A DNA stretch of 64,000 nt. Origin: Ruegeria haliotis. Its GTDB lineage: Bacteria; Pseudomonadota; Alphaproteobacteria; Rhodobacterales; Rhodobacteraceae. Position 1 is the stretch's first letter. Every line of letters starts with the position of its first letter. The stretch spans positions 644,022 through 708,021 of the forward strand of contig NZ_JABXWT010000002.1 of assembly GCF_013377785.1 (NCBI RefSeq). The letters run 5' to 3'. Under the pieces are notes generated by a model. It was not told where the DNA came from, made no database searches, and worked only from the letters and a program-made list of their open reading frames with translations. Position numbers and translations under genes: made by a program. Shown in pieces: positions 1 through 9,277 of this stretch.

Positions 1-1653
1 CTATCCGCTGAATGCTGGCCCGAGGCACTGATCCGAGATCTGCCCGTTATCTATCCGTTCATCGTCAATGACCCCGGCGAGGCCGCGCAGGCCAAGCGTC
101 GGATCGGGGCTGTCACGTTGGGCCACATCCCGCCTCCTATGAAGCAAAGCAGCACGCCGGACCGGATGGTCCGACTGGAATCGCTGTTGGATGAATTCTC
201 GAACGCCGACGGGCTCGACCCCCGACGCCGCGATCGGTTGCAGGCAGACATCCGGGACGAGGCTCAGGCCATCGGGCTGGAGAACGATCTGGGCTTGGGT
301 CAGGCCACCAGCACCGCCGAGGCAATCACCCGTATCGATCGCTTTGTCTGTGATATCAAGGAAAGCCAGTTCGGCGACGGATTGCACATCTTTGGCCGCG
401 CGCCCGAAGTTGCAGGTAACTTCGACGCCGCGCCGTCGGCGCATGCCGAGCGGCAAGCGTTACTTGACGCTCTGGCAGGGAAACGGATCGAAGCTGGCCC
501 CTCAGGTTCACCCTATCGCGGTCGGTCGGATGTGCTGCCAACCGGGCGCAACCTTTATACAACCGATCCTCGTTCTGTTCCGACCCGCGCAGCCTACACG
601 CAGGGGGTAAAACTGGCCGAGGAACTGGTCCGGCGCCACCTTCAGGAGGAAGGCGATTACCCAAAGGGGTTGATTGTCGATCTTTGGGGGTCCGCCACAA
701 TGCGTACCGCAGGCGAAGAATTCGCAATGGCGCTGTACCTGCTTGGGGTAAAACCTGTCTGGGATGCCGGGTCCGAACGGGTTTCGGGCATCGAGGTTCT
801 GCCGATCACCGATCTGGACCGTCCGCGCCTGGATGTAACCCTGCGCGTGTCGGGTCTGTTCCGGGACGTGTTCCCTACCCTGTCAGCCTTGTACGGTCAG
901 GCGGTCCGAGCCTTGTCGGACCGCGACGAGGCCCCGGATTGGAACCCTTACGCGGGCAAAACTCCTGCCGTTCGGGTCTATGGACCTGCGCCCGGCAGCT
1001 ATGGCCTGAACATGACCCAGTTGTCCGAGACCTACACGGATGAGGCCCGCGAGCAGGCCGGGCAGGCTTGGCTGGATGCCAGTTCATACGCGCTGGAAGG
1101 TGAACATATCGCTCAGGACGTCGAAGGCATCATCCAGCGCGTTTCCGACGCCGACAGCTTTGTTCACCTGCAGGACCTAACCGAAACCGACCTGCTTCTG
1201 GCCAATGACTACGCAACACATGAGGCCGGATTCGCGGCAGCCAAGAAAGTCACCGGCGGCACCGCACAGCTGTATCATCTGGACAACACAAATCCGGACA
1301 CGCCCCGCGCCCGCACCCTGCCGGAGGAAATCAGCCGCGTGGTCCATGCCCGCGCCGCTAATCCTCAGTGGATTGCGGGGATGAGGCGACACGGTTTCCG
1401 TGGGGCAGCCGAGATTGCGGCGACACTGGATCACATGGCCTCGTTCGCGCATCTTTCGGGTACAGTCGCACCGCATCTGTTCGACCTCTACCACGATGCA
1501 ACATTGGGAGACGCAGAGGTGGATGCCTTCCTGCAGGAAGCAAATCCACAGGCCTATCAAGCCATGCAAGACAAGTTCCGGGCTCTGCTGGATGCCGGGC
1601 TGTGGACCACGCGCCGAAACTCGATCCGGGCCGATCTGGAGGGTTTGGGATGA
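1..1653 (+). CDS. cobN: Cobaltochelatase subunit CobN, C-terminal part (cut by window start)
   Basis: Large subunit of the ATP-dependent aerobic cobaltochelatase (CobNST), which inserts Co2+ into hydrogenobyrinic acid a,c-diamide in the cytoplasm. The frame is open from base 1 and runs to TGA at 1651-1653. About 550 residues are visible of a family that is normally near 1250, so only the C-terminal part is here. The opening residues carry the CobN/BchH-type motif IYPFIVNDPGEAAQAKRRIG, and further in are DLWGSATMRTAGEEFAMAL and GSYGLNMTQL, both conserved in CobN. The stop overlaps the cobG start (ATGA, 1650-1653), so it heads the visible part of the cob operon. cobS and cobT are not in the window. 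Confidence 0.97.
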   Translation, partial: LSAECWPEALIRDLPVIYPFIVNDPGEAAQAKRRIGAVTLGHIPPPMKQSSTPDRMVRLESLLDEFSNADGLDPRRRDRLQADIRDEAQAIGLENDLGLGQATSTAEAITRIDRFVCDIKESQFGDGLHIFGRAPEVAGNFDAAPSAHAERQALLDALAGKRIEAGPSGSPYRGRSDVLPTGRNLYTTDPRSVPTRAAYTQGVKLAEELVRRHLQEEGDYPKGLIVDLWGSATMRTAGEEFAMALYLLGVKPVWDAGSERVSGIEVLPITDLDRPRLDVTLRVSGLFRDVFPTLSALYGQAVRALSDRDEAPDWNPYAGKTPAVRVYGPAPGSYGLNMTQLSETYTDEAREQAGQAWLDASSYALEGEHIAQDVEGIIQRVSDADSFVHLQDLTETDLLLANDYATHEAGFAAAKKVTGGTAQLYHLDNTNPDTPRARTLPEEISRVVHARAANPQWIAGMRRHGFRGAAEIAATLDHMASFAHLSGTVAPHLFDLYHDATLGDAEVDAFLQEANPQAYQAMQDKFRALLDAGLWTTRRNSIRADLEGLG

Positions 1654-2777
1654 GTGACCCCGTCGTTCAGGGCTGGTGCCCCGGTGCGCATCGTCCGATG
1701 ATGTCGGGTGACGGGTTGGTGGTGCGGGTGCGACCACGGCTGGCGCGCCTGACAGCGGAACAAACTCTGGGGCTTTGTGATCTGGCGGACCGGTTCGGCA
1801 ATGGCACCATCGACCTGACCAACCGCGCAAACCTGCAATTGCGTGGTGTGGATGAACAGGATCACCAGCCTTTGCTGAAAGAGCTGGCCGCACTGAACCT
1901 GCTGGACGCCGAACCCGGGATCGAAGTGCGGCGAAACATTCTGGTCTCACCCATGTATGAGACCGGCGATCTGACAGCGCGGCTGGCTCAGGAATTGACC
2001 GACCGGCTGGAAGAATTGCCCGCGTTGCCAGCCAAGTTTGGATTTGCCATCGATACCGGAGTTGATCGTCTACTGTCCGGTGACTCGGCCGATATCCGGT
2101 TCGAATGTAATGCGGAAGGGCTGATCCTCCGGGCGGACGGTGCGGAAACCGGGTGTACTGTGACCGAAGGGCAAGCCATTGATCAGTTGATCGCGATGGC
2201 GAACTGGTTCTCAAGCAATTTCACCTCGGACACCCGTCGCATGGCACGATTGATCGCGGCCATTGGTCTACCGTCAGAGTGGCAAGGCGAGCAGCCCGGC
2301 GCAATTGGTACGCCGCTGCGACCCGGACCTTGCAATACCGGGCCTCTTTATGGCGCACCCTTTGGTCAATTACCCGCAAAAGACCTGTACGATCTTGTTG
2401 ATTCCTCAGGCGCAATCGCGCTGCGCGTCACTCCGTGGCGGCTGATCCTGCTGGAAGGCGGGGCGGCGATACCTACTGCAACCTTTGTCTCAAATGGCAC
2501 CGACCCGCTGATGACAACCGACGCCTGCCCAGGCGCCCCCTTCTGCCCGCAGGCGCATGTTGAAACCCGCGAAATTGCGCGGGCCTTAGCCCCACACGTC
2601 TGTGGCAGCCTGCATGTTTCAGGCTGCGCCAAAGGATGTGCCCGTATGGGGTCTGCTGATGTCACTTTGGTGGGCAACGCCGGACGATTTGATCTTGTCA
2701 AACAAGGCTGCGCAGGGGATGAGCCCTGCCAGCACGGGCTGACCCCCGAAACACTTATGACCATGGACCTGACCTGA
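1650..2777 (+). CDS. cobG: Precorrin-3B synthase CobG
   Basis: Oxygen-dependent monooxygenase that turns precorrin-3A into precorrin-3B, the ring-contraction set-up step that marks the aerobic B12 route. It is 375 aa and belongs to the nitrite/sulfite reductase ferredoxin-like family. The N-terminal half-domain has SGDGLVVRVRPRLARL. The [4Fe-4S]/sirohaem-type cysteines are visible near residues 293-330 as CPGAPFC and CGSLHVSGCAKGC. I chose the ATG at 1650 over far upstream in-frame starts because it overlaps the cobN stop (ATGA) and gives the usual family N-terminus. It overlaps cobH by one base (TGATG). Confidence 0.95.
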   Translation: MSDPVVQGWCPGAHRPMMSGDGLVVRVRPRLARLTAEQTLGLCDLADRFGNGTIDLTNRANLQLRGVDEQDHQPLLKELAALNLLDAEPGIEVRRNILVSPMYETGDLTARLAQELTDRLEELPALPAKFGFAIDTGVDRLLSGDSADIRFECNAEGLILRADGAETGCTVTEGQAIDQLIAMANWFSSNFTSDTRRMARLIAAIGLPSEWQGEQPGAIGTPLRPGPCNTGPLYGAPFGQLPAKDLYDLVDSSGAIALRVTPWRLILLEGGAAIPTATFVSNGTDPLMTTDACPGAPFCPQAHVETREIARALAPHVCGSLHVSGCAKGCARMGSADVTLVGNAGRFDLVKQGCAGDEPCQHGLTPETLMTMDLT

Positions 2778-3406
2778 TGCCCTATGAATACGAAACCAAT
2801 GGCGCGGCGATCTACAAACAGTCTTTCGCCACGATCCGGTCCGAGGCCGACCTTGCCCGTTTTGAGCCCGACGAAGAACAGGTCGCCGTCCGCATGATCC
2901 ATGCCGCAGGGATGGTGGGCCTTGAAGAGTTCGTACATTTCTCGCCGGGTTTCGTTCCGGCTGCCCGCACCGCACTGGAAAACGGCGCACCTATCCTGTG
3001 CGACGCACGCATGGTCAGCGAAGGTGTGACACGGTTCCGCCTGCCCGTTGACAATGAGGTCGTCTGCACCTTGCACGACGAACGCGTTCGCCCACTAGCT
3101 GCCGAGATGAGCAACACCCGCTCCGCTGCCGCGTTAGAACTGTGGCGACCCAAGTTGGAAGGCGCTGTCGTCGCTATCGGAAATGCGCCTACAGCCCTGT
3201 TCCATCTGTTGAACATGCTGGAAGACCCCGACTGCCCGCGCCCTGCTGCAATCATTGGTTGCCCTGTTGGTTTCGTCGGCGCGGTCGAATCCAAAGACGC
3301 CCTGTGGGAGGCGCAACCGGTTCCCTCGTGCATCGTCAAAGGCCGTCTGGGCGGCAGTGCCATCACCGTGGCCGCAATCAACGCCATCGCGAGCCGGGCA
3401 GAATGA
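2777..3406 (+). CDS. cobH: Precorrin-8X methylmutase CobH
   Basis: Moves the C11 methyl group of precorrin-8X to C12, giving hydrogenobyrinic acid. It is 209 aa, the full family length. The catalytic histidine is seen in RMIHAAGMVG (His42). Other conserved blocks are GAPILCDARMV and a C-terminal IGCPVGFVGAVESK. The start overlaps the cobG stop and the stop overlaps the cobI start, so translation is probably coupled. Confidence 0.97.
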   Translation: MPYEYETNGAAIYKQSFATIRSEADLARFEPDEEQVAVRMIHAAGMVGLEEFVHFSPGFVPAARTALENGAPILCDARMVSEGVTRFRLPVDNEVVCTLHDERVRPLAAEMSNTRSAAALELWRPKLEGAVVAIGNAPTALFHLLNMLEDPDCPRPAAIIGCPVGFVGAVESKDALWEAQPVPSCIVKGRLGGSAITVAAINAIASRAE

Positions 3407-4131
3407 GCGTGGGCAAGATATACGGCGTCGGCCTTGGCCCCGGCGATCCCGACCTGATGAGCGTTCGAGCCGACCGCCTGCTGCGTAACGCGCGCCACGT
3501 GGCCTTCTTTCGTAAGCCCGGCCGCAGCGGTCAGGCACGCAAGATCGTCAATGGAATGATCCCCGGAGATGCCATCGAATTTCCGATGGAATACCCCGTT
3601 ACTACCGAAATCCCCGTGACGGATCCGCGCTATAACGAATTGCTTGCCGCCTTCTACAAGGACTGCGCCACCCATCTGAAAACACTGACAGAACAGGGTG
3701 AAGACGTCGTCGTATTGTGTGAGGGCGATCCATTTTTCTATGGATCATTCATGCACCTTTATAGTCGCTTGCGAGACGAAGCTAACGTGGAAGTCGTTCC
3801 TGCCATCACCGGCATGTCAGGCGCATGGACGGCAACGGGTGATCCGATCACCTGGGGTGACGATGTGCTGACTATTCTCATGGGCACTCTGCCGGAGGAC
3901 GATCTGGCTCACCGCATGGCGCAGACGGACGCTTTGGTTGTGATGAAGATCGGTCGCAACATCGACAAGGTGAAACGAGCGCTGAAAACTGCGGAACTCT
4001 ATGATCGCGCATGGATCGTGGAATACGCACAGATGCCCGACCAGACCGTTACGAAACTGTCGGAAGCCTGCGATAAGGTCACACCCTATTTCTCGATCAT
4101 CATCGTGCATGGTCAGGGACGGCGGCCATGA
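3403..4131 (+). CDS. cobI: Precorrin-2 C20-methyltransferase CobI
   Basis: SAM-dependent enzyme that methylates precorrin-2 at C20 to give precorrin-3A. It is 242 aa, typical of the tetrapyrrole methylase fold, with the N-terminal loop GVGLGPGDPDLMSVRADRLL, the EGDPFFYGSFMHLY block and VVPAITGMSGAW. The ATG at 3403 is preferred to longer upstream in-frame starts because it forms ATGA with the cobH stop. Its stop overlaps the cobJ start. Confidence 0.96.
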   Translation: MSVGKIYGVGLGPGDPDLMSVRADRLLRNARHVAFFRKPGRSGQARKIVNGMIPGDAIEFPMEYPVTTEIPVTDPRYNELLAAFYKDCATHLKTLTEQGEDVVVLCEGDPFFYGSFMHLYSRLRDEANVEVVPAITGMSGAWTATGDPITWGDDVLTILMGTLPEDDLAHRMAQTDALVVMKIGRNIDKVKRALKTAELYDRAWIVEYAQMPDQTVTKLSEACDKVTPYFSIIIVHGQGRRP

Positions 4132-4892
4132 GTGGCTGGGTCAAGATCGCCGGCCTTGGTCCCGGCAATGAAGATCTGGTGACACCCGAAGTCACGGCGG
4201 CGCTGGCAGAGGCCACGGACGTTGTGGGATATATCCCTTATGTTGCGCGCGTGGCGGAACGCGAGGGGCTGACCCTGCATGCCAGCGATAACCGGGTTGA
4301 GATCGACCGGTCTCAACATGCCTTGCAGATGGCGGCTGAAGGCAAGCGGGTCGTTGTCGTGTCCTCTGGTGATCCCGGGGTCTTTGCCATGGCTGCCGCG
4401 GTCTTTGAAGCCTTGGAAAACGGTCCTTCGAACTGGCGATCGATTCCTATCGACGTCTTGCCCGGAATAACGGCGATGCTGGCAGCTTCTGCGCGCGCCG
4501 GGGCGCCCTTGGGTCATGATTTCTGCGCCATAAACCTCAGCGATAACCTCAAGCCATGGTCGCTGGTCGAGAAACGCCTGCGTCTGGCTGCGCAGGCCGA
4601 TTTCGCCATGGCGTTCTACAATCCCCGCTCGAAATCTCGGCCAGAAGGATTTGTAAAAACACTGGAAATCCTGCGCGAGGAATGTGAACCGGAACGCCTG
4701 ATCCTGTTCGCACGCGCCGTGTCACGCCCGGACGAGGCTATCCGCATCGCAACACTGGCCGAGGCGACGCCAGATATGGCAGACATGCAAACCGTGGTAA
4801 TCGTTGGGTCTTCGCTTACCCGGGTGATCGAGCGGGAAGGCGCACCAATTGTCTATACTCCGAGGTTCACCCCAGCCAAGGATCACGAATGA
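4128..4892 (+). CDS. cobJ: Precorrin-3B C17-methyltransferase CobJ
   Basis: Methylates precorrin-3B at C17 with ring contraction, giving precorrin-4. It is 254 aa. It shows the tetrapyrrole methylase N-terminus IAGLGPGNEDLVTPEV, the VVVVSSGDPGVFAMAAAVFE block, DVLPGITAMLAASARAGAPL and the FYNPRSKSRP loop characteristic of CobJ/CbiH. It starts in an ATGA overlap with cobI. Its 3' end overlaps the convergent cobK by 10 bases. Confidence 0.96.
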   Translation: MSGWVKIAGLGPGNEDLVTPEVTAALAEATDVVGYIPYVARVAEREGLTLHASDNRVEIDRSQHALQMAAEGKRVVVVSSGDPGVFAMAAAVFEALENGPSNWRSIPIDVLPGITAMLAASARAGAPLGHDFCAINLSDNLKPWSLVEKRLRLAAQADFAMAFYNPRSKSRPEGFVKTLEILREECEPERLILFARAVSRPDEAIRIATLAEATPDMADMQTVVIVGSSLTRVIEREGAPIVYTPRFTPAKDHE

Positions 4893-5614
4893 GCCAGCCA
4901 GTCCAGCACCTGTGCCACGCTCGACAGCTCGGTCCTCTGCGGCAGGGCCGGACGGTCGATCATCAGCACCGGCACGCCCTGCGCCCGCGCAGCGTCCAGC
5001 TTGGCGCGCGCGCCGGCGCCGCCTGCGTTTTTGGACACCACCAATTCAATGTGATGGCGTTGTATCAGCGCCAGATCGTCCTCGACTGTGAACGGTCCAC
5101 GCGACACGACCACATCGCAATTCGGCAAGGGCAATCCTGCGGGCTCATCAACCAGTCGCAACAGGTAATGATGTTGTGGTTGGGCGGCGAACTCCTCAAG
5201 ATGCATTCGTCCCACAGCCAAAAAGACGCGCTGTGCAGATCGATCCAACGTTGCAACAGCCGCCGGGATATCAGAGACCCGATACCAACGATCCCCGTCT
5301 TGCGGGGTCCAGGCGGGCCGGGTCAACGCCACAAGCGGTGTACTTGTCTCGTGACACGCCGCTACAGCATTCCCGCTCATCCGCGCCGCAAAGGGATGCG
5401 TCGCATCAATGACATGGCTGATCCCGTGATCCCGAATATAGCACACCAGCCCGTCAACACCACCAAACCCACCAACGCGCACCGGCAGGGGTTGCGAACG
5501 CGGCGTTTCCACACGTCCTGCATAGGAATACGTCGCCGGGATACCACGGTCAGCAATGGCACGGGCCAGAGCATTGGCCTCGGTCGTGCCACCAAGGATC
5601 AGGAGATTGGTCAT
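4883..5614 (-). CDS. cobK: Precorrin-6A reductase CobK, inverted inside the cob operon
   Basis: NADPH-dependent reductase taking precorrin-6A to precorrin-6B (dihydro-precorrin-6x). It is 243 aa. It begins with the nucleotide-binding loop LLILGGTTEANALARAIA, followed by YSYAGRVETP and VIDATHPFAARMS, all typical of CobK/CbiJ. It is the only minus-strand gene in a plus-strand operon. Its ATG (5614-5612) overlaps the cobL ATG (5613-5615) within CATGCATG. Its ribosome-binding GGAG lies inside the start of cobL, about 8 bases from the ATG. Its promoter must therefore lie within the cobL coding region on the opposite strand. Confidence 0.96.
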   Translation of the reverse strand: MTNLLILGGTTEANALARAIADRGIPATYSYAGRVETPRSQPLPVRVGGFGGVDGLVCYIRDHGISHVIDATHPFAARMSGNAVAACHETSTPLVALTRPAWTPQDGDRWYRVSDIPAAVATLDRSAQRVFLAVGRMHLEEFAAQPQHHYLLRLVDEPAGLPLPNCDVVVSRGPFTVEDDLALIQRHHIELVVSKNAGGAGARAKLDAARAQGVPVLMIDRPALPQRTELSSVAQVLDWLAHS

Positions 5615-6812
5615 GCATGAGGCTCCGTGGCTGACCGTTTTGGGATTGGGCGAAGATGGACTGGATGGCCTGTCACCCGCAAGCCGTCAAGTGCTGGAGC
5701 GGGCCGAGGTTATCATGGGCCCGCCGCGCCACCTGTCACTGATCCCGGACACTGGCGCCGAGCGGATCGCATGGCCGGTTCCGTTTGCCGAAGGCCTGCC
5801 GATCCTGACCGGTTTGCGCGGACGGCGCACGGCGGTCCTGGCCTCGGGTGATCCGTTCTGGTTTGGCGCGGGTTCGGTGATCGCACGCAATTTCGACGCC
5901 GGAGAATGGACCGCCCTGCCCGGCCAATCGACCTTTTCGTTGGCCGCCGCACAGTTGGGTTGGCCACTTGAAACTACACAGACCTTTGGGCTGCACGCAG
6001 CCCCCCTGACCCGTCTGAGGCCCCACCTGTCGCCGGGGTTGCGGGCAATCCTGCTGTTGCGCGACGGGCCAGCGGTAACCGAGCTTGCGACATATCTGTC
6101 CGAGACCGGCTTTGCCGATACCATGCTGCATGTCATGGAGGCGCTTGGCGGCCCGCGCGAACGCGCGCGCAGTGTCTCCCTGACCGAGGCCTTACTGGGT
6201 TCGTTTGAACATCCCGTTTGTGTTGGGCTGGAAGTCGCAGGTGAAGGGCGCGCCGTTCCCAAGGCATCCGGCAAACCGGACGACATTTTCGAGACCGACG
6301 GTCAGATCACCAAACGCCCGATCCGCGCCCTGACTTTGTCGGCGCTGGCGCCGCGTCGGGATGAGCATCTGTGGGATATCGGCGGCGGAACCGGGTCTAT
6401 CAGCATTGAATGGCTGATGTGTGATCCGACCCTGACAGCCACCTCGATTGAGCCGCGCGAAGATCGGGTCGACCGAATTCGACGCAACGCGGACACGCTG
6501 GGGCAGGATCGGCTGGAGGTTGTGCATGGAACTGCGCCAGATGCGTTGGCGGGATTGACCCCGCCAGATGTGGTGTTCATCGGTGGCGGTCTCAGCGCTG
6601 CATTGCTGGATTGGCTGCACGTCCACTTGCCCACCGGCACGCGGCTTGTCGCCAATGCGGTGACGTTGGAAAGCGAAGCTTTGCTGGCGCAATGGCACGA
6701 GAAGCTGGGCGGAGACCTGCTACGCATCGAACTGGCGCACGCTGGCGCTCTGGGGCCTCGACGCGGCTGGAAATCTGCCTATCCGGTGGTGCAGTGGAGC
6801 GTGACCTTATGA
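5613..6812 (+). CDS. cobL: Precorrin-6Y C5,15-methyltransferase (decarboxylating) CobL
   Basis: Bifunctional SAM enzyme that methylates precorrin-6B at C5 and C15 and decarboxylates the C12 acetate, giving precorrin-8X. It is 399 aa. The N-terminal tetrapyrrole methylase domain (CbiE-like, about 1-210) opens LTVLGLGEDGLDGLSPASR and contains ASGDPFWFGAGS. The C-terminal Rossmann methyltransferase domain (CbiT-like, about 220-399) has WDIGGGTGSISIEW near residue 255. The start at 5613 is supported by AGGAG at 5601-5605; this site lies within cobK on the other strand. Its stop overlaps cobE. Confidence 0.95.
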   Translation: MHEAPWLTVLGLGEDGLDGLSPASRQVLERAEVIMGPPRHLSLIPDTGAERIAWPVPFAEGLPILTGLRGRRTAVLASGDPFWFGAGSVIARNFDAGEWTALPGQSTFSLAAAQLGWPLETTQTFGLHAAPLTRLRPHLSPGLRAILLLRDGPAVTELATYLSETGFADTMLHVMEALGGPRERARSVSLTEALLGSFEHPVCVGLEVAGEGRAVPKASGKPDDIFETDGQITKRPIRALTLSALAPRRDEHLWDIGGGTGSISIEWLMCDPTLTATSIEPREDRVDRIRRNADTLGQDRLEVVHGTAPDALAGLTPPDVVFIGGGLSAALLDWLHVHLPTGTRLVANAVTLESEALLAQWHEKLGGDLLRIELAHAGALGPRRGWKSAYPVVQWSVTL

Positions 6813-7177
6813 TCGTCGCAGGCCTCGGTTTTTCGTCTACTGCCACGGCGGACAGCCTGCGCTCGGCGTTCAATGTCGCATCCGTGGGGCATCGCGTGGA
6901 CGCATTGGCGACGGTCGCTGAAAAAATGGGTAACGCCGCCCTGACAGATTTCGCCGAGGCGATTGCGCTGCCCGTGCATTTCATCGCGCCTGACGACCTG
7001 ATCGGACAGCGCACACTTACATGCTCGCCCCGCAGTCGCGCCACCCATGGCACCGGCAGCGTGGCAGAGGCATCCGCCCTTGCCGCCGCCGGATTCGGCG
7101 CGCGGCTGCTTTCACCCAGACACATCTCGGACGACCGGCTTGCAACCTGCGCCGTCGCCATCGGAGGACAAACATGA
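6809..7177 (+). CDS. cobE: CobE/CbiG C-terminal-domain protein
   Basis: Small protein (122 aa) matching the CbiG C-terminal domain / CobE family, whose exact biochemical role in the aerobic pathway is still unclear. The visible family pattern is [18 protein letters not shown] at the N-terminus and [16 protein letters not shown] in the second half. The start (ATGA with cobL) gives the expected length. The stop overlaps the cobM ATG at 7174. Its position between cobL and cobM supports the call. Confidence 0.88.
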   Translation: MIVAGLGFSSTATADSLRSAFNVASVGHRVDALATVAEKMGNAALTDFAEAIALPVHFIAPDDLIGQRTLTCSPRSRATHGTGSVAEASALAAAGFGARLLSPRHISDDRLATCAVAIGGQT

Positions 7178-7968
7178 CCGTACATTTCATCGGTGCCGGA
7201 CCGGGCGCCGCCGACCTGTTGACCTTGCGTGGACGCGATATCATCGCGTCCTGCCCGGTCTGCCTGTACGCGGGGTCGCTGGTACCAGACGAGATTTTGG
7301 GCCATTGCCCGGAGGGCGCGCGAATTGTGAACACCGCATCGATGGATCTGGATCAGATCATGGCCGAGATCAAAACCGCCCATGAGGCCGGTCATGACAT
7401 AGCCCGGCTGCATTCGGGCGACCTGTCCGTCTGGTCCGCTATGGGTGAACAAATTCGACGGTTGAAGGACATGGGCATTCCAGTCAGCGTGACCCCCGGT
7501 GTGCCGTCCTTTGCGGCGGCGGCTGCTGCGTTGGGTACCGAATTGACCCTGCCCGGACTGGCGCAATCAGTGGTTCTGACACGGACACCGGGGCGCGCGT
7601 CATCCATGCCCGAAGGCGAGACGCTGGCGAACTTTGCCCGTACCGGGGCGACGCTGGCTATTCATCTGTCGATCGGCAATCTGGACAAGGTGATCGCCGA
7701 TCTGACCCCGGCCTATGGTGCGGACTGTCCGGTGGCCGTCGTGTACCGGGTCAGTTGGCCGGATGAGCGCATCATCCGCGCAACACTCGAGACGTTGAAG
7801 GGCGCTCTGGACGCAAGTATTTCGCGCACCGCCCTAATCATGGTCGGCCCCGCGCTGGCAGGCGAAGGGTTCGACGAAAGCTGCCTTTATTCCAAAACCT
7901 ATGACCGCAGGTATCGCCCGCAAAGCGCCGACAGCCCTTGGTCAAGCTGGAGCCATGGCGATGATTAA
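7174..7968 (+). CDS. cobM: Precorrin-4 C11-methyltransferase CobM
   Basis: Methylates precorrin-4 at C11 to give precorrin-5. It is 264 aa, tetrapyrrole methylase fold. Signature stretches are [44 protein letters not shown] and [17 protein letters not shown] good GGAGG sits about 6 bases before the ATG. The C-terminus overlaps the likely cobB start, so the two are probably translationally coupled. Confidence 0.96.
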   Translation: MTVHFIGAGPGAADLLTLRGRDIIASCPVCLYAGSLVPDEILGHCPEGARIVNTASMDLDQIMAEIKTAHEAGHDIARLHSGDLSVWSAMGEQIRRLKDMGIPVSVTPGVPSFAAAAAALGTELTLPGLAQSVVLTRTPGRASSMPEGETLANFARTGATLAIHLSIGNLDKVIADLTPAYGADCPVAVVYRVSWPDERIIRATLETLKGALDASISRTALIMVGPALAGEGFDESCLYSKTYDRRYRPQSADSPWSSWSHGDD

Positions 7969-9277
7969 TCCCCCCGGCCTTTTAATTTCTGCCCCCTCTT
8001 CGGGCACCGGCAAAACCACCGTGATGCTGGGCCTTTTGCGGGCTCTGGCCGAAGATGGAATGACAGTTCAGCCGTTCAAAAGCGGACCGGATTATATCGA
8101 CCCGGCCTTTCATCGGGCAGCAGCGGGCCGGGCCTCGTTCAATCTGGACAGTTGGGCGATGGGTGAGCCGTTGTTGAACGCAATCTCTGCTCAGGCCGAG
8201 GGCGCGGATATCGTCGTTGCCGAGGGCTCGATGGGCTTGTTCGACGGCGTCGCCAAGCCCGGAGAGTTGGGCCATGGGTCCAGCGCCGAAACTGCCCTAC
8301 GCATGGGCTGGCCGGTGGTTTTGGTGTTGGATGTCGGCGGACAAGCGCAGTCGGCAGCAGCCACAGCGCTGGGGTTTCGGATGTACAACCCCGATTTACC
8401 TTTTGCAGGCGTGATCTTGAATCGGTGCGCCAGTCCGAGGCACGAACGCCTGACCCGACTGGGAATGGAACGCGCGGGCCTGCCGGTTCTGGGCGTATTG
8501 CCACGTCGTGGGGATCTGACCCTGCCGGAACGGCATCTGGGCCTGATCCAAGCCGTCGAGCATCCGGATCTGGAAACCGCCATTGCCGGGTATGCGACGT
8601 TTCTGCGCGAGCATGTGGATCTTGAGGCGATCAAGCGGGCGGCTTCCTCGAGCCCCAAGGGGCCGTCGTCAGCCGCGCTGCCGCGACCTCCGGCGCAGCG
8701 GATCGCGCTGGCACAGGATGCGGCGTTTTCCTTTACTTATCCGCATCTTCTTGAAGGGTGGCGGGCTGCCGGGGCTGAGGTTCTGCCATTTTCTCCGCTG
8801 GCCAATGAAGCCCCCGCGAAGGAAGCTGACCTTGTTTGGCTACCCGGCGGATATCCGGAACTTCACGCAGGTTCGCTGGCCGCCGCAGAGACATTTCTGA
8901 CCGGGCTGCGGAACCATGCTGAAGCCAAGCCGGTCCACGGCGAATGCGGTGGCTACATGACATTGGGCGAAGGCCTGATCGACAAGGATGGAATCCAGCA
9001 CCGGATGGCCGGCCTTCTGGGTCTTGTGACCTCATATGAAAAACGCAAATTCAATCTGGGCTATCGCAAGGCAGAATTGCTGGCGCCGATGCCGGGGCTC
9101 GCCACAGGTTCGGCCCTGCGGGGGCATGAGTTCCATTATTCGTCAATCGTCGAGCAACCTGACACCCCGTTGGCTCGGGTGTTTGACGCCGAAGGGACAG
9201 AAGGACCCCAGACTGGTTCCGTACGCGGCAACGTGACCGGTACGTTCTTTCACCTGATCGCGGAAGCATCGGCATGA
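7955..9277 (+). CDS. cobB: Hydrogenobyrinic/cobyrinic acid a,c-diamide synthase CobB
   Basis: Glutamine-dependent amidase that converts the a and c carboxylates of hydrogenobyrinic acid to amides, using ATP. It is about 440 aa. The N-terminal dethiobiotin-synthetase-like ATPase has the P-loop [13 protein letters not shown] (residues 12-24) and [14 protein letters not shown]. The C-terminal class I glutamine amidotransferase domain has [13 protein letters not shown] with the nucleophile Cys near residue 331. In-frame ATGs exist at 7901, 7955 and 7961. I prefer 7955 because GGAG lies just upstream and the overlap with cobM is then only 14 bases; 7961 is equally possible. Confidence 0.94.
   Translation: MAMINPPGLLISAPSSGTGKTTVMLGLLRALAEDGMTVQPFKSGPDYIDPAFHRAAAGRASFNLDSWAMGEPLLNAISAQAEGADIVVAEGSMGLFDGVAKPGELGHGSSAETALRMGWPVVLVLDVGGQAQSAAATALGFRMYNPDLPFAGVILNRCASPRHERLTRLGMERAGLPVLGVLPRRGDLTLPERHLGLIQAVEHPDLETAIAGYATFLREHVDLEAIKRAASSSPKGPSSAALPRPPAQRIALAQDAAFSFTYPHLLEGWRAAGAEVLPFSPLANEAPAKEADLVWLPGGYPELHAGSLAAAETFLTGLRNHAEAKPVHGECGGYMTLGEGLIDKDGIQHRMAGLLGLVTSYEKRKFNLGYRKAELLAPMPGLATGSALRGHEFHYSSIVEQPDTPLARVFDAEGTEGPQTGSVRGNVTGTFFHLIAEASA

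Noticed and set aside
1177..2214. A 345-codon minus-strand frame over cobN/cobG
   Set aside because: Antisense to two confirmed genes; no domain, no RBS. Same for the 12178-13188 and 56325-57392 minus-strand frames.
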